NCBI RefSeq assembly: GCF_918698155.1
Contig: NZ_CAKKLX010000028.1
Coordinates: 1-64,000 of the forward strand
Direction of reading: 5' to 3'
From: Roseomonas sp. CECT 9278
Lineage (GTDB): Bacteria; Pseudomonadota; Alphaproteobacteria; Acetobacterales; Acetobacteraceae
DNA: 64,000 nt
Below the pieces are notes generated by a model, which had not been told where the DNA came from, ran no database searches, and saw only the letters and a program-made list of their open reading frames with translations. The position numbers and the translations under genes are program-made. This document shows positions 18,319 through 27,510 of this stretch, piece by piece (position 1 is the first letter of the stretch; every line of letters starts with the position of its first letter).

Positions 18319-19551
18319 ATGAGCCTTTCCTCCGCCGCCAGACGCGCCGCCGTGCCGGCCGGGCTGCTGATCGCCTGCGCGGTGGCCGGCGCCATGCTGG
18401 CCATGGGGCTGCGGCAATCCTTCGGCCTGTTCCTGGCGCCGATGACGCAGGCGCATGCCTGGTCGGCCTCGGGCTTCGCCTTCGCCATCGCGCTGCAGGT
18501 GCTGCTGAACGGCGTGACGCAGCCGATCACCGGGCAGCTCGCGGACCGCTATGGCGGGCGCAACGTGATCATCGGCGGCGCGCTGCTCTATGCGACCGGC
18601 ATCCTCGGCATGGCGTTCTCGACCTCACTGCCGGTCTTCACCTTCTTCGCCGGCGCGGTGATGGGCATGGCGGTCTCGGCAGCGGGCATGCCCACCATCA
18701 TCGCCAGCATGACCCGCATGCTGCCCGAGACCATGCGCGGGCGCGCCGTGGGGCTGGGCACGGCGGGGTCGTCGGCCGGGCAGTTCCTGGTGGTGCCGCT
18801 GGCGGGGCTCGGGATTTCGGGCTTCGGCTGGCAATGGGCGCTGGTGGCCATGGCGGTGGCGGCGCTGCTGATGATCCCGCTGGCGCTGCCGCTGTCGGAC
18901 AAGCCGGCGCCGGTGGCCGCCAATGCGCCCGCGGCCGATACCGAGACGGCGCGCGCCGCGCTGTCGCGCGCGCTGCGCGACCGGTCCTTCTGGTGCCTGT
19001 TCTTCGGCTTCTTCGTGTGCGGGCTGCATGTGTCGTTCCTGACCGTGCACCTGCCGGGCTTCGTGCATTCCTGCGGGCTGCCGCTGTATGTGGGCGCGGG
19101 CGCCATCTCGCTGATCGGACTGTTCAACATCGGCGGGTCGCTGCTGTCGGGGGAACTGACGCAACGTTGGAAGCGGCGGGAATTGCTGGTCTGCATCTAT
19201 GCCGGGCGGGCCGTGCTGATGACCGGCTTCCTGCTGATGGAAAAGACCACGACATCCGTGATGATCTTCGCCGCGCTGATGGGCGTGCTGTGGCTGTCCA
19301 CCGTGCCGCCGACCGTCGCGCTGTGCGCGCGCAACTGGGGCACGCGCTGGCTCGCGACCATCTTCGGGCTGGTCTTCCTGGGCCACCAGATCGGCGGTTT
19401 CACCGGCGCCTTCCTGGGCGGGGTGGTGTTCGACCGCACCGGCACCTACGACCTGATGTGGGTGCTGGGCATCCTGGCCGCGGTCTTCGCCGCGCTGATC
19501 CACATGCCGGTGCGCGACGAACCCCCGCGCGCGGTGCCCGCGCCGGCCTGA
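18319..19551 (+). CDS. MFS transporter
   Basis: 410 aa with about twelve hydrophobic segments in two halves joined by a hydrophilic loop near residues 195-220 (rich in Ala/Pro). The MFS signature between helices 2 and 3 is visible as GQLADRYGGRNV near residue 75. The opening MSLSSAARRAAVPAG and the fold resemble the oxalate/formate and monocarboxylate-like branch, but the substrate is not readable. The start has GGGAG upstream; an ATG 24 bases further up is possible. It is divergent from tRNA-His and has no obvious pathway genes beside it. Confidence 0.85.
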   Translation: MSLSSAARRAAVPAGLLIACAVAGAMLAMGLRQSFGLFLAPMTQAHAWSASGFAFAIALQVLLNGVTQPITGQLADRYGGRNVIIGGALLYATGILGMAFSTSLPVFTFFAGAVMGMAVSAAGMPTIIASMTRMLPETMRGRAVGLGTAGSSAGQFLVVPLAGLGISGFGWQWALVAMAVAALLMIPLALPLSDKPAPVAANAPAADTETARAALSRALRDRSFWCLFFGFFVCGLHVSFLTVHLPGFVHSCGLPLYVGAGAISLIGLFNIGGSLLSGELTQRWKRRELLVCIYAGRAVLMTGFLLMEKTTTSVMIFAALMGVLWLSTVPPTVALCARNWGTRWLATIFGLVFLGHQIGGFTGAFLGGVVFDRTGTYDLMWVLGILAAVFAALIHMPVRDEPPRAVPAPA

Positions 19552-19692
19552 GGCGATCGACGGCACGCCGCCGCGAGCCCTTCGCGGCAGGGTGGCAGGC
19601 CACGGCTTGGGCCGCCGGCGCGGCGGCCGACCCGCTTGCCCCGGCGCCGCATGGGCGCCATACCGGGCGCCCCGCGTCCCGGAGAGCATTCC

Positions 19693-20148
19693 ATGAAGCG
19701 CCGTTTCGCCTGCAAGCTCATCCTCGCCGCGCCGATGCTGGCCGCGCCGGCCCTGGCACAGGGGCCGGTCGCGCCGCATGAATGGCTGTTCGGGTCCTGG
19801 ACGGGCGGGATGTTCCCCGCCGCGGACACCATCGGCCCGCGCTGCACCGCGCAGCCGACCGTGATCTTCACCCGCGACGTGGTGCTGCGGTCGGGCCTGC
19901 TCGACCCCGCCTACCGTCAGCGGATCATCGAGACGGTGGTGACGCGCGCCGATGGCGCGACCTTCCGCTTCAGCCCGATCGTGCCGCCGGGCGCCGCCGC
20001 GGGCCGCCTGCCGCCCGATATCGCCTTTGGCTGCCCGGGCGGGCCGGACACGCTGGAAGTGCGCCGCGTCGGGCCGGACGAGATCGTCTTCCCCGATTGC
20101 CGCGACATGCCATCCCCGCTGCGCCGCTGCGGCAGCCCCGAGCGATGA
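19693..20148 (+). CDS. Exported protein of unknown function
   Basis: 151 aa with a clear signal peptide (MKRRFACKLILAAPMLAAPA, cleavage after ALA near residue 22). The mature part contains HEWLFGSWTGGMFPA, a pattern seen in small secreted or lipocalin-like bacterial proteins, and four later cysteines that could form disulfides in the periplasm (near residues 50, 117, 136 and 146). The stop overlaps the next gene's ATG (ATGA), so the two are translationally coupled. Function unknown. Confidence 0.7.
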   Translation: MKRRFACKLILAAPMLAAPALAQGPVAPHEWLFGSWTGGMFPAADTIGPRCTAQPTVIFTRDVVLRSGLLDPAYRQRIIETVVTRADGATFRFSPIVPPGAAAGRLPPDIAFGCPGGPDTLEVRRVGPDEIVFPDCRDMPSPLRRCGSPER

Positions 20149-20795
20149 GCGCGGCCCGCCCGAAGCGCATCGCGCTGATCCATGCGCTGCGCCATTCGCC
20201 CCCGCCGATCGAGGCCGCCTTCGCGCGGCTGTGGCCCGGCCAGGTGCTGATGAACCTGCTGGATGACAGCCTGTCGGCCGACCTGGCGCGCGAGGGCGCG
20301 CTCACGCCCCGCATGACCGAACGCTTCCTGACGCTGGCGCGCTATGCCGCGGGCACCGGGGCGGATGCGATCCTATTCACCTGCTCGGCCTTCGGCCCCT
20401 GCATCGAGGCCTGCGCGCGCGACCTGGCGCCCCTGCCCGTGCTCAAGCCGAACGAGGCGATGATCGAGGAAGCGATCACCAGGGGGAAGCGGATCGGCCT
20501 GCTGGTGACCTTCCAGGGCACCATCCCGTCGATGACGCCGGAATTCCCGGCGGGGATCACGGTGGTGTCGAAGGTGGCCGAGGGCGGGCTCGCGGCACTC
20601 GATGCCGGCGATGTCGCGACGCATGACCGCCTGGCCGAGGAGGCGGCGCGGGAGCTCGCGGATTGCGATGCCATCGCGCTCGGGCAGTTCTCTCTGGCGC
20701 GCGCCAAGCCGCTGGTGGAACGCGCCACCGGCAAGCCGGTGCTGACCACGCCGGACAGCGCGGTGCTGAAGCTCAGGCGGCTGCTCGGCGGCTGA
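20145..20795 (+). CDS. Asp/Glu/hydantoin racemase-superfamily protein
   Basis: 216 aa. The fold is suggested by IALIHALRHSPPPIE at the start and the nucleophile motif LFTCSAFGP with Cys80, plus VLKPNEAMIEEA and GKRIGLLVTF. The second catalytic Cys of true racemases (GCTE-type motif) is absent: the matching place near residues 180-183 reads GQFS. It may therefore be a decarboxylase, isomerase or lyase of the superfamily rather than a two-base racemase. It is coupled by ATGA overlap to the exported protein upstream and runs up to the M48 gene on the other strand with no gap. Confidence 0.75.
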   Translation: MSAARPKRIALIHALRHSPPPIEAAFARLWPGQVLMNLLDDSLSADLAREGALTPRMTERFLTLARYAAGTGADAILFTCSAFGPCIEACARDLAPLPVLKPNEAMIEEAITRGKRIGLLVTFQGTIPSMTPEFPAGITVVSKVAEGGLAALDAGDVATHDRLAEEAARELADCDAIALGQFSLARAKPLVERATGKPVLTTPDSAVLKLRRLLGG

Positions 20796-21983
20796 TCAGC
20801 CGCGCTTGCCCCACGGGGATGCCGGCGGGGGCGCGGCCTGGCCGGGCGGCGCGCCTCCCTGCGCCGGTCCCTGCCACCACGGCGCGGGCACCGGCAAGGG
20901 CATGCCGGGCAGCGCGCCCGGCGGGATCTGCACCGTGGCGTCGTCCGATGCCGCCTGCTGCGCCCAGGCCGGCGTGTCCTCGATCGCCGCGCGTTCGATG
21001 CGACCGGGGTCGCGCCCGCCGGCGAATTTCACCAGCGCCTCGACCCGAGATGCGATCGGCGGATGCGTCGCCATCAGCGAGGACAGCGCGTTGTCCGAGG
21101 CATCCTCGAGGAACAGCGCGCGGACCTGGGGCGAGACCTCCGGCATCTCGGCATTGCCCTCGACCTTGCGCAGCGCCGAGATCATCGCGTCGGGGTCGGA
21201 GGTCAGTTCCACCGCGCCCGCATCGGCCAGGAATTCCCGGTTGCGCGACAGCGCCATGCGCAGCGCGGTGGCCAGCAGCCAGGCCAGGGAGATCATCAGC
21301 ACGCCGATCAGCGCCGCCCAGCCGGTGTTGCGCGAATTGCCGCTGACCCGCCAGCCGCCGCCCTCGTCGCGCGTCGCGCCGCCGGCCCGCGCCAGGCGCC
21401 GCCCGCGCGTCATGGAATCGAAGCCGAGCGAGATCACCCCCACGAAGACCGCCGCGATCAGCCCCAGCCGCGCATCGCCATTGCGGATATGCGCGAGCTC
21501 ATGCGCCAGCACCGCCGCCAGTTCGCGGTCGTCCAGCGCGTTCATCAGGCCCCGCGTGACGGTCACCGCGCCCTTGTCGCGGGTGAGGCCGGCGGCATAG
21601 GCATTCATCGCCGGCGTCTCGATCACCGCGAGCCGCGGCATCCGCATCCCGCGCGAGATGCACAGGTTCTCGAGCAGGTTCCACAGCCGCGGTTCCTCGG
21701 CGCGCGTCACCGGATGCGCGCCGGTCGCCCAATCGAGGATCCTGTTGTGCGCGACCCAGGCGATGGCGAACCAGACCGCCGCCGCTCCGCAGGCCACGAG
21801 GTACAGCCAGGGCAGGTTGCGCAGCGTCTCGCGGAAGGCACGGTCGATGTTCTGCTGGTCGGCGGCGAAGATGAGGCCGACACCGAAGGCCATGATGGCC
21901 AACAGCAGCGGGAAGCCCGCCAGCAGCAGCAGCGACCGCCAGGCGGTGTTCCACGCATGCGTGCGCAGGCCGAATGCCTGCAT
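20796..21983 (-). CDS. M48-family zinc metallopeptidase (HtpX-like)
   Basis: 395 aa membrane peptidase. Two N-terminal membrane segments (about 17-40 and 60-78) precede the zinc motif HELAH at residues 161-165. The third ligand Glu lies in NREFLADAGAVEL. Another membrane segment follows the zinc motif. The last 70 residues are Pro/Gly/Ala-rich and likely disordered. HtpX-type enzymes degrade damaged membrane proteins. Its partner lemA is 93 bases upstream on the same strand, a widespread pairing. The C-terminal tail makes it longer than HtpX (about 290 aa). Confidence 0.88.
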   Translation of the reverse strand: MQAFGLRTHAWNTAWRSLLLLAGFPLLLAIMAFGVGLIFAADQQNIDRAFRETLRNLPWLYLVACGAAAVWFAIAWVAHNRILDWATGAHPVTRAEEPRLWNLLENLCISRGMRMPRLAVIETPAMNAYAAGLTRDKGAVTVTRGLMNALDDRELAAVLAHELAHIRNGDARLGLIAAVFVGVISLGFDSMTRGRRLARAGGATRDEGGGWRVSGNSRNTGWAALIGVLMISLAWLLATALRMALSRNREFLADAGAVELTSDPDAMISALRKVEGNAEMPEVSPQVRALFLEDASDNALSSLMATHPPIASRVEALVKFAGGRDPGRIERAAIEDTPAWAQQAASDDATVQIPPGALPGMPLPVPAPWWQGPAQGGAPPGQAAPPPASPWGKRG

Positions 21984-22076
21984 GGCCGGGCGCCTAGGGC
22001 ATCGCCCGCCCGAACGGCACCGTCCGGGCGGGCAGGGATGCGCGCGGGATGGACGAAGCGGACCGCATGGCGCGCT

Positions 22077-22640
22077 TCAGAATTTCACCTGGGGGCTGGC
22101 CTGCACGGCGGCGCGCTCGGCCTCGGGCAGTTCGAAGAAGCCGCGCTGCTGGAAGCCCATCGACTTCGCGAAGAACACGGCCGGCACGCTCTCCGTCATG
22201 GCGTTGTATTCGGCGACCGACGAATTGTAGAAGCGGCGGGCGGCGGCGATCTTGTTCTCGATATCCGACAATTCGCCCTGCAGGGACAGGAAGTTCTGGT
22301 TGGCCTTGAGGTCGGGGTAGGCTTCGGACAGCGCGAAGAGGCGGCCCAGCGCGGCACCCAGCTGGCCTTCCGCCGGCCCCGCCGCCGCCGGGCCCTGCGC
22401 CTGCGCGCTGACCGCGGCATTGCGCGCCTGGATCACGGCATCGAGCGTGGATTTTTCGTGCGCGGCATAGCCCTTCACGGTCTCGACCAGGTTGGGGATC
22501 AGGTCGTGGCGCTGCTTGAGCTGCACATCCACGTCGGACCAGGACTGGCCGGTGACCTGCCGCAGCGTGACAAGGCGATTGTAGACCATCACCAGCCACG
22601 CGATCAGCACCACGACGATGCCGAGCAGAACCCATTCCAT
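22077..22640 (-). CDS. lemA: LemA family protein
   Basis: 187 aa. One N-terminal membrane segment (WVLLGIVVVLIAWLVMVYN), then the LemA helical core with LKQRHDLIPNLVETVKGYAAHEKSTL, ENKIAAARRFYNSSVAEYN and the C-terminal FELPEAERAA. LemA proteins are small membrane-anchored helical-bundle proteins of poorly known role, often encoded with M48 peptidases, as here. The ATG gives MEWVLLG with AAGGGC upstream. Confidence 0.93.
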   Translation of the reverse strand: MEWVLLGIVVVLIAWLVMVYNRLVTLRQVTGQSWSDVDVQLKQRHDLIPNLVETVKGYAAHEKSTLDAVIQARNAAVSAQAQGPAAAGPAEGQLGAALGRLFALSEAYPDLKANQNFLSLQGELSDIENKIAAARRFYNSSVAEYNAMTESVPAVFFAKSMGFQQRGFFELPEAERAAVQASPQVKF

Positions 22641-22762
22641 GGCGCTGTGCCCTTTCGATGTTCGGTGCCGGCGCGATGGCCCCGGCATCGGCGAGTCGTT
22701 GCTGCCGGGAGCAGAGCCTAGCGGCCGGGGGCCGCGGCGTCAGCCCTGGCCCGTGAAGGAGC

Positions 22763-22792
22763 TTGCCCTGAAGTCACGCGCTTGTGTATAGT
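22763..22792 (+). promoter_or_regulatory. Sigma-70-type promoter for the tadE/tadG-like genes
   Basis: TTGCCC (22763-22768) and TATAGT (22787-22792) are 18 bases apart and match housekeeping -35 and -10 boxes at 4/6 and 5/6 positions. The region up to the first ATG at 22868 is clearly richer in A and T than its surroundings, including a run of seven T residues, so it stands out as regulatory. The leader would be about 70 bases. Confidence 0.5.
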
Positions 22793-22867
22793 CGCAGCGC
22801 CTCAATTGTTGGATTTTGCCGGTTCGTTAACGCTATTTTTTTGTAACCTGCTCCGGATTTTTGGACA

Positions 22868-23467
22868 ATGACCGATCAAGGCCCGCGGGTTCCCCCGCCG
22901 CGCGCGACGCGGCCGCAAAGGTCGGACGGCCGGATCGGGCCGCTGGCCCTCATTCGGCGCGTGCTGGGCCAGCGCCGTGGCGCCTCGGCATCGGAATTCG
23001 CCATCATCGCCGGGCCGTTCTTCATCATGATCCTGGGCACCTGCGAAGCCGCCTGGCAGTTGGCGACCGGCGCGGCGCTCGACCATGCCGCGCTGAAGGC
23101 CAGCCGCTTCGGGGGCACCGGGTCGAACGCCATCCCGGCCTGGCAGCGCGGCAATACGCCGGCGGCGGACATGCCGGGCTGCCGCAGCGCCGGCATCACC
23201 TGGATGGTCTCGGCCGCGACCAACCGGCTGATCCGCGAGGGCCAGAACCTGACCGTGACGACCGCGACCTGGGGCAATCTTGGCACCATGGCGGGTGCCG
23301 GCACCGCCACCGCGGGCGCGGGCAGCCAGATCACGTCCTACACGATCCGCTACATGCAGCCCTTCATCACGGGTCCGCTCGCGGCGTCCATCTGGGGCGG
23401 GCCGGGGTTCACCCACCAGACAACGATCGTGGTCAAGAATGAGCCGTTCGACAACCTGCCCTGCTGA
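22868..23467 (+). CDS. TadE-like pseudopilin
   Basis: 199 aa. A basic N-terminal segment (RRVLGQRRGASASEFA) leads into one membrane segment (about residues 44-62, FAIIAGPFFIMILGTCEAAW), the standard TadE arrangement with the Glu of the ASEFA motif. The rest is a periplasmic domain with two cysteines (near residue 103 and at the C-terminal end, NLPC). TadE-type proteins are minor pilins of Tad/Flp pili or related surface structures. No prepilin peptidase, ATPase or secretin gene is in the window. First of three linked genes. Confidence 0.75.
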   Translation: MTDQGPRVPPPRATRPQRSDGRIGPLALIRRVLGQRRGASASEFAIIAGPFFIMILGTCEAAWQLATGAALDHAALKASRFGGTGSNAIPAWQRGNTPAADMPGCRSAGITWMVSAATNRLIREGQNLTVTTATWGNLGTMAGAGTATAGAGSQITSYTIRYMQPFITGPLAASIWGGPGFTHQTTIVVKNEPFDNLPC

Positions 23468-24095
23468 GCGCCGCGCGCGCCCATCGCGCCTGGGCCGGCG
23501 CGGTGTCGCCGCGTCGGAATTCGCGCTGGTGGCGCCGCTGTTCGTGCTGGTGCTGCTGGCGGCGGCGGATGTGGTGCGGGTGTTCCGCGCGCAGATCCGC
23601 ATGGAAATGATCGCGGTGCAGCTTGGCCAGATCATCTCCCAGTGCAGCCGCATCACCACGCCTGGCGACACCAATGAATTCTGGGCGCATGCGGCGCGGA
23701 TCGGCGGCGGCCTGGTCGATGTCAATTCCGCCAGCGGCGGCGCCATGCGCATCAGCGCGGTCAGCCGCAACACCGCCACCAACCAGAACCGGCTCGACTG
23801 GACCGTGCGCACCGGCAATGCCTCGGCGGGCAGCGTGCTGGGCAATGTGGCGGTCGGCGGGGCGCCGACCCTGACCGGCCGCAATGCCGCGCCCTTCGTG
23901 CTGCCGACCGGCGAGACGCTGATGGTCTTCGAGGCGACCGCCATCGTGGTGCCGTGGCGGCTCAGCATCGGGCTGATCGGCACCGCGCTGCCGCGCAGCA
24001 TCAACAGCATGACCATGTTCGTCACGCGCGTGGCCGACGCCGCCAGGCTGCGCACGCCGCCGACCAATTCCAACGCGAGGGACTGCACCGCATGA
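23439..24095 (+). CDS. Second TadE-like pseudopilin
   Basis: 218 aa. The arrangement is the same: basic lead, then RGVAASEFALVAPLFVLVLLAAADVV as the single membrane segment, then a Ser/Thr/Asn-rich extracytoplasmic domain. Translation probably starts at an ATG 29 bases inside the upstream gene, which supplies a short lead. Its stop overlaps the next start as ATGA. The two TadE-like proteins differ outside the membrane segment, so they are likely distinct minor subunits rather than a recent duplication. Confidence 0.72.
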   Translation: MSRSTTCPAERRARPSRLGRRGVAASEFALVAPLFVLVLLAAADVVRVFRAQIRMEMIAVQLGQIISQCSRITTPGDTNEFWAHAARIGGGLVDVNSASGGAMRISAVSRNTATNQNRLDWTVRTGNASAGSVLGNVAVGGAPTLTGRNAAPFVLPTGETLMVFEATAIVVPWRLSIGLIGTALPRSINSMTMFVTRVADAARLRTPPTNSNARDCTA

Positions 24096-26041
24096 AGCCC
24101 CTGAGCGATCGCCGCGGCGCCGTCGCGGCCATGAGCGCCGTCGTGATGATCGGCGTGATCGGCTTTGCCGGGCTGGCGATCGACCTCACGCGGATCTGGA
24201 TGGTGAATGCGCGGCTCAAGACCGCGATCGACGCCGCCAGCCTGCTGGCGGCGCGCCAGATCGGGACCGATGCGGCCACCCGCGACGCGCTGGTCGAGAA
24301 CATCTACTGGGCGAACTACAACCAGAACGGGCGCTGGGCCAGCAACTACATGCTGGCGACGCCCGGCCGGCCGACCATCACGCCGCTCGATGACGAGCGC
24401 ATCCAGGTGAGCGGCTTCGCGACGGTGCCGACCACGCTGTTCAGCATCATCGACCGGCGCAACACGACCGTGTCCGATGCCGCGGTGGCGCGGCGCGAGG
24501 GCACCGGGCTCGAGGTCGCGATCGTGCTGGACCAGACATCGTCGATGCGGCAATCGGCGCCGGGCTTCGCGTCGAAGCTGGTGGCGGCGCAGGAGGCGGT
24601 TCGCACCATGCTGGGCCGCCTGTATGGGCCCAACGACGACACCCGGCGCAACCTGTGGTTCTCGGTGGTGCCCTTCGCGCGCACGGTGAACATCGGCACC
24701 GGCAATGCGGCGTTCCTCGACACCACCAACATGCCGATCGGCTGGCGCCAGGCCAACTGGAGCGGCTGCGTCGAGGCCCGTTCGAACGGCAATGACGACA
24801 TCGCCGACCTCGGCCCCGCCGATGCCGGCGGGCGCCTGACGCCCTATTACTACCAGAGCACCTACCGCCGTGTCGGCTGGGTGCTGCGGGACACGCTGGA
24901 CAACCAGGACGTCACCAACAGCACGACCGCGAATGGCATCGTCACGCTCCAGCGCAACATCGACGACCCGGCCGTGGCGAACCCGCTCAACTGGACGACG
25001 GCGACCCGCGTGCCTTCCACCGGGCTCGGGACCTACCCGGGCTATGACGTGCCGCATTATGCGGGCGCGAACGCCTGCACGAACGCGAACGCCTATGCCG
25101 CGATCCCGGTGCGGCTGTTCCGCAACAACACCGATGGGACAAGGCGCGACTACACCGTCCGGTTCTGCCGTGGCGACAACGACTTCACCAACCCGAACGG
25201 GCTGGTCTCGACACCCACCAACGACGCGCTTCGCTACAACGCCGAATACGCCACGCTGATCAACGCCGGCATGACCGGCATCGGCAATCTGCCCACCTCG
25301 TCGGCCGGCCCGAACCGGCTGTGCGCGCTCAGCCCTATTCTGCCGCTGACCGCCAGCCGCGCCGCGGTGCAGGCGGCGGTGGACGCCATCACCGCGCCGG
25401 TGCGCAGCGGCGGCACCACCATCGTCACCGGCATGCAGGGCGCGTGGTACACGCTCAGCCCGCGCTGGCAGAACCAGTGGCCCAACATCGCGAACAACAG
25501 CACCATCGGCACCCTGCCGCTGCCCTACAACACCCGCAACATGACCAAGGCCGTGGTCATCCTGACCGATGGCGACAACAACTGGCAAGCGCTCTATGCC
25601 AGCGGCAACGTGCGCGCCTCGCCGACCGCGGGCGTGACGGAGCTGCTCTACAATGCCTACGGGCGCGTCGGGCCGAATCCGGTCTGGCCGATCCAGAACG
25701 TCTGGCCGGAAGCGACCTGGAACGGCACCTTCCCCGGCAACCAGATCCCGCTGCCGCCGTCGCAGACCAACGCCGATGCGCGCCTCGATGGCCGCTTCGC
25801 CGCCATCTGCGCGGCGATGAAGGGCCCCGATCCGAACAACCCGCGCATGACGATCTATGTGATCGGCTTCGAGATCGGCAATCCGTCATCGGGCAATGCG
25901 ACGGCCGTGCGCAACATGCTGCAAACCTGCGCGACCCGCCCGGAGGCGCCCTTCTACCTGGAAGCGCCATCCGCGGCGGCGCTGGAAGGCGCCTTCACCC
26001 AGGTCGCCAATTCGCTGGCCAGCCTGCGGCTGCTCGAATAG
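24092..26041 (+). CDS. TadG-like protein with von Willebrand factor A domain
   Basis: 649 aa. The N-terminus is TadG-like: DRRGAVAAMSAVVMIGVIGFAGLAIDLTR, one membrane anchor with a DRRG lead. A vWA fold begins near residue 140 (VAIVLDQTSSM). Its metal site reads Asp147-x-Thr-x-Ser instead of Asp-x-Ser-x-Ser. Later motifs are KAVVILTDGDNNW and MTIYVIGFEIG. The large insert between (about 200-470) is Asn/Thr-rich. TadG proteins anchor or regulate pili or surface adhesion. It is third in a coupled set (ATGA overlap) and converges on the sensor kinase gene. Confidence 0.78.
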   Translation: MKPLSDRRGAVAAMSAVVMIGVIGFAGLAIDLTRIWMVNARLKTAIDAASLLAARQIGTDAATRDALVENIYWANYNQNGRWASNYMLATPGRPTITPLDDERIQVSGFATVPTTLFSIIDRRNTTVSDAAVARREGTGLEVAIVLDQTSSMRQSAPGFASKLVAAQEAVRTMLGRLYGPNDDTRRNLWFSVVPFARTVNIGTGNAAFLDTTNMPIGWRQANWSGCVEARSNGNDDIADLGPADAGGRLTPYYYQSTYRRVGWVLRDTLDNQDVTNSTTANGIVTLQRNIDDPAVANPLNWTTATRVPSTGLGTYPGYDVPHYAGANACTNANAYAAIPVRLFRNNTDGTRRDYTVRFCRGDNDFTNPNGLVSTPTNDALRYNAEYATLINAGMTGIGNLPTSSAGPNRLCALSPILPLTASRAAVQAAVDAITAPVRSGGTTIVTGMQGAWYTLSPRWQNQWPNIANNSTIGTLPLPYNTRNMTKAVVILTDGDNNWQALYASGNVRASPTAGVTELLYNAYGRVGPNPVWPIQNVWPEATWNGTFPGNQIPLPPSQTNADARLDGRFAAICAAMKGPDPNNPRMTIYVIGFEIGNPSSGNATAVRNMLQTCATRPEAPFYLEAPSAAALEGAFTQVANSLASLRLLE

Positions 26042-26062
26042 CAGCGGCCGGCCGCCCGGCCT

Positions 26063-26080
26063 GAGGCGCCGTGGCGCCTC
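26063..26080. terminator. Hairpin between convergent genes
   Basis: GAGGCGCC and GGCGCCTC are perfect complements separated by two bases (a seven-pair stem with a four-base loop in practice). It lies 22 bases past the tadG-like stop and 60 bases before the kinase stop on the other strand. There is no T-run, so it is only a candidate. Confidence 0.35.
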
Positions 26081-26139
26081 GATACCCGTGGCGTCACGTT
26101 CAACCCCGATCGTGCAGGACCATCCGGTCGGGATATGCC

Positions 26140-27510
26140 CTATGCTGGCAGGCTGGCCACCGCCCGCAAGCCGCCTTCGCGACGATTGGCCAGCACCACG
26201 TCCCCGCCATGCGCGCGCAGGATATTGCGCGCGATGGTCAGGCCCAGGCCGGTCCCGCCGGTCTCGCGGTTGCGGCTGGCCTCAAGCCGCTTGAACGGCG
26301 CAAACACGCCTTCCAGCTCGGCCTCGGGAATGCCCGGGCCGTCATCCTCGACCGCCAGGCGCACCATCCCGCCCTCGCGCGCGGACAGCGTGAGGCGCGC
26401 GGCACCGCCATAGGCCAGCGCATTGCTCACCAGGTTCGCGATGGCGCGTTTCAGGGCGATGGGGCGCGCGCGCAGGGTCAGGCGCTCCGGGCCATCGAAG
26501 GCGATCGCCTCGGCCAGTTCGGGGCGCGCATCCGCGGCTTCGTCCGCGACCGTGCGGCACAGCGCGGCCAGATCGATCGGCGATGCCGGTTCCGCCGCCG
26601 CGTCGTCGCGCGCGAAGGCGAGCGTCGCCGCGATCATCTGCTCCATCTCGTCGAGGTCGCTCAGCATCTTCCGCCGCTGCTCGTCGTCATCCATGAATTC
26701 GGCGCGCAGGCGCAGGCGCGTGATCGGGGTGCGAAGGTCATGCCCGATCGCCGCCAGCATCTGCGTGCGGTCCGCCACGAAGCGACGGATGCGCCCGGCC
26801 ATGACGTTGAAGGCGCGCGCCGCGGTGGCGACCTCGGACGGCCCCTTCTCGGGCAGCGGCGGCGCATTGACGTCGCGGCCCAGCCGGTCGGCGGCCTCGG
26901 CCAGCAGCTTCACCGGGCGCATCAGCCGCGCCACCGCCCACAGGATCAGCAGCACGGCGGCCACCGTCATCACCACGAAGGCGGCGAGGAAGGTCGCCGA
27001 ATGCCAGGGCCGCGGCGGTGGCATCTCGACGCGCAGGTTGAGCCATTCGCCATCGGGCAGGCGCAGCGCCGCCACGAAGCCGCCGGGCGACAGCGCGCCG
27101 ATCCGCACCTCGCGCGGGCGCAGCCGCGGCGGGCCGGAATTCAGCAGGTCGAGCCGGAACAGCCGCGCCACATGCGGCGGCGGCGGCGGTGCCCCGGCCC
27201 GCACCGATGGGTGGTGCGCGATCTCGGCGCTCAGCCCCTCGGGCAGGTCCAGGTCGGCCAGCAATTGTTCGCGCCGGTCCGCCGGCGCCAGCATCGAGGT
27301 CCGCCAGGCGCTGAAGGCGCGCCCGGCGATCTCGCGCGCCTGGATGAAGCGCTGCAGGTCCACGCGGTCGAGCGCGTGGATGGTCAGCCCCGCCGCCTGC
27401 ACCAGCATCAAGGCGACGATCAGCCAGAAGGCGGTGCGGCCGCCCAGGCTGGCCGGCAGGCGGAAGCGGCGGCGGGGTTCAGCCACGCTCGACCGTCGCC
27501 GCCAAGACAT
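26140..27510 (-). CDS. Sensor histidine kinase (EnvZ-like)
   Basis: 456 aa inner-membrane kinase. Membrane segments near residues 25-45 and 170-192 flank a periplasmic domain of about 120 residues with a Pro-rich patch (PPPPP). HAMP follows (RPVKLLAEAADRLG), then the H-box AAIGHDLRTPITRLRLR, N-box LVSNALAYGG, DDGPGIP and GTGLGLTIARNI. It phosphorylates the response regulator encoded just upstream, whose stop it overlaps by 32 bases if ATG is used, or by a few bases if the GTG at 27486 is used. Domain order resembles EnvZ. The stimulus is unknown. Confidence 0.9.
   Translation of the reverse strand: MSWRRRSSVAEPRRRFRLPASLGGRTAFWLIVALMLVQAAGLTIHALDRVDLQRFIQAREIAGRAFSAWRTSMLAPADRREQLLADLDLPEGLSAEIAHHPSVRAGAPPPPPHVARLFRLDLLNSGPPRLRPREVRIGALSPGGFVAALRLPDGEWLNLRVEMPPPRPWHSATFLAAFVVMTVAAVLLILWAVARLMRPVKLLAEAADRLGRDVNAPPLPEKGPSEVATAARAFNVMAGRIRRFVADRTQMLAAIGHDLRTPITRLRLRAEFMDDDEQRRKMLSDLDEMEQMIAATLAFARDDAAAEPASPIDLAALCRTVADEAADARPELAEAIAFDGPERLTLRARPIALKRAIANLVSNALAYGGAARLTLSAREGGMVRLAVEDDGPGIPEAELEGVFAPFKRLEASRNRETGGTGLGLTIARNILRAHGGDVVLANRREGGLRAVASLPA

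Noticed and set aside
22802..25588. 928-codon minus-strand frame opposite the tad-like genes
   Set aside because: It runs against three genes with membrane anchors, ATGA couplings and a promoter; composition is typical of a shadow frame.
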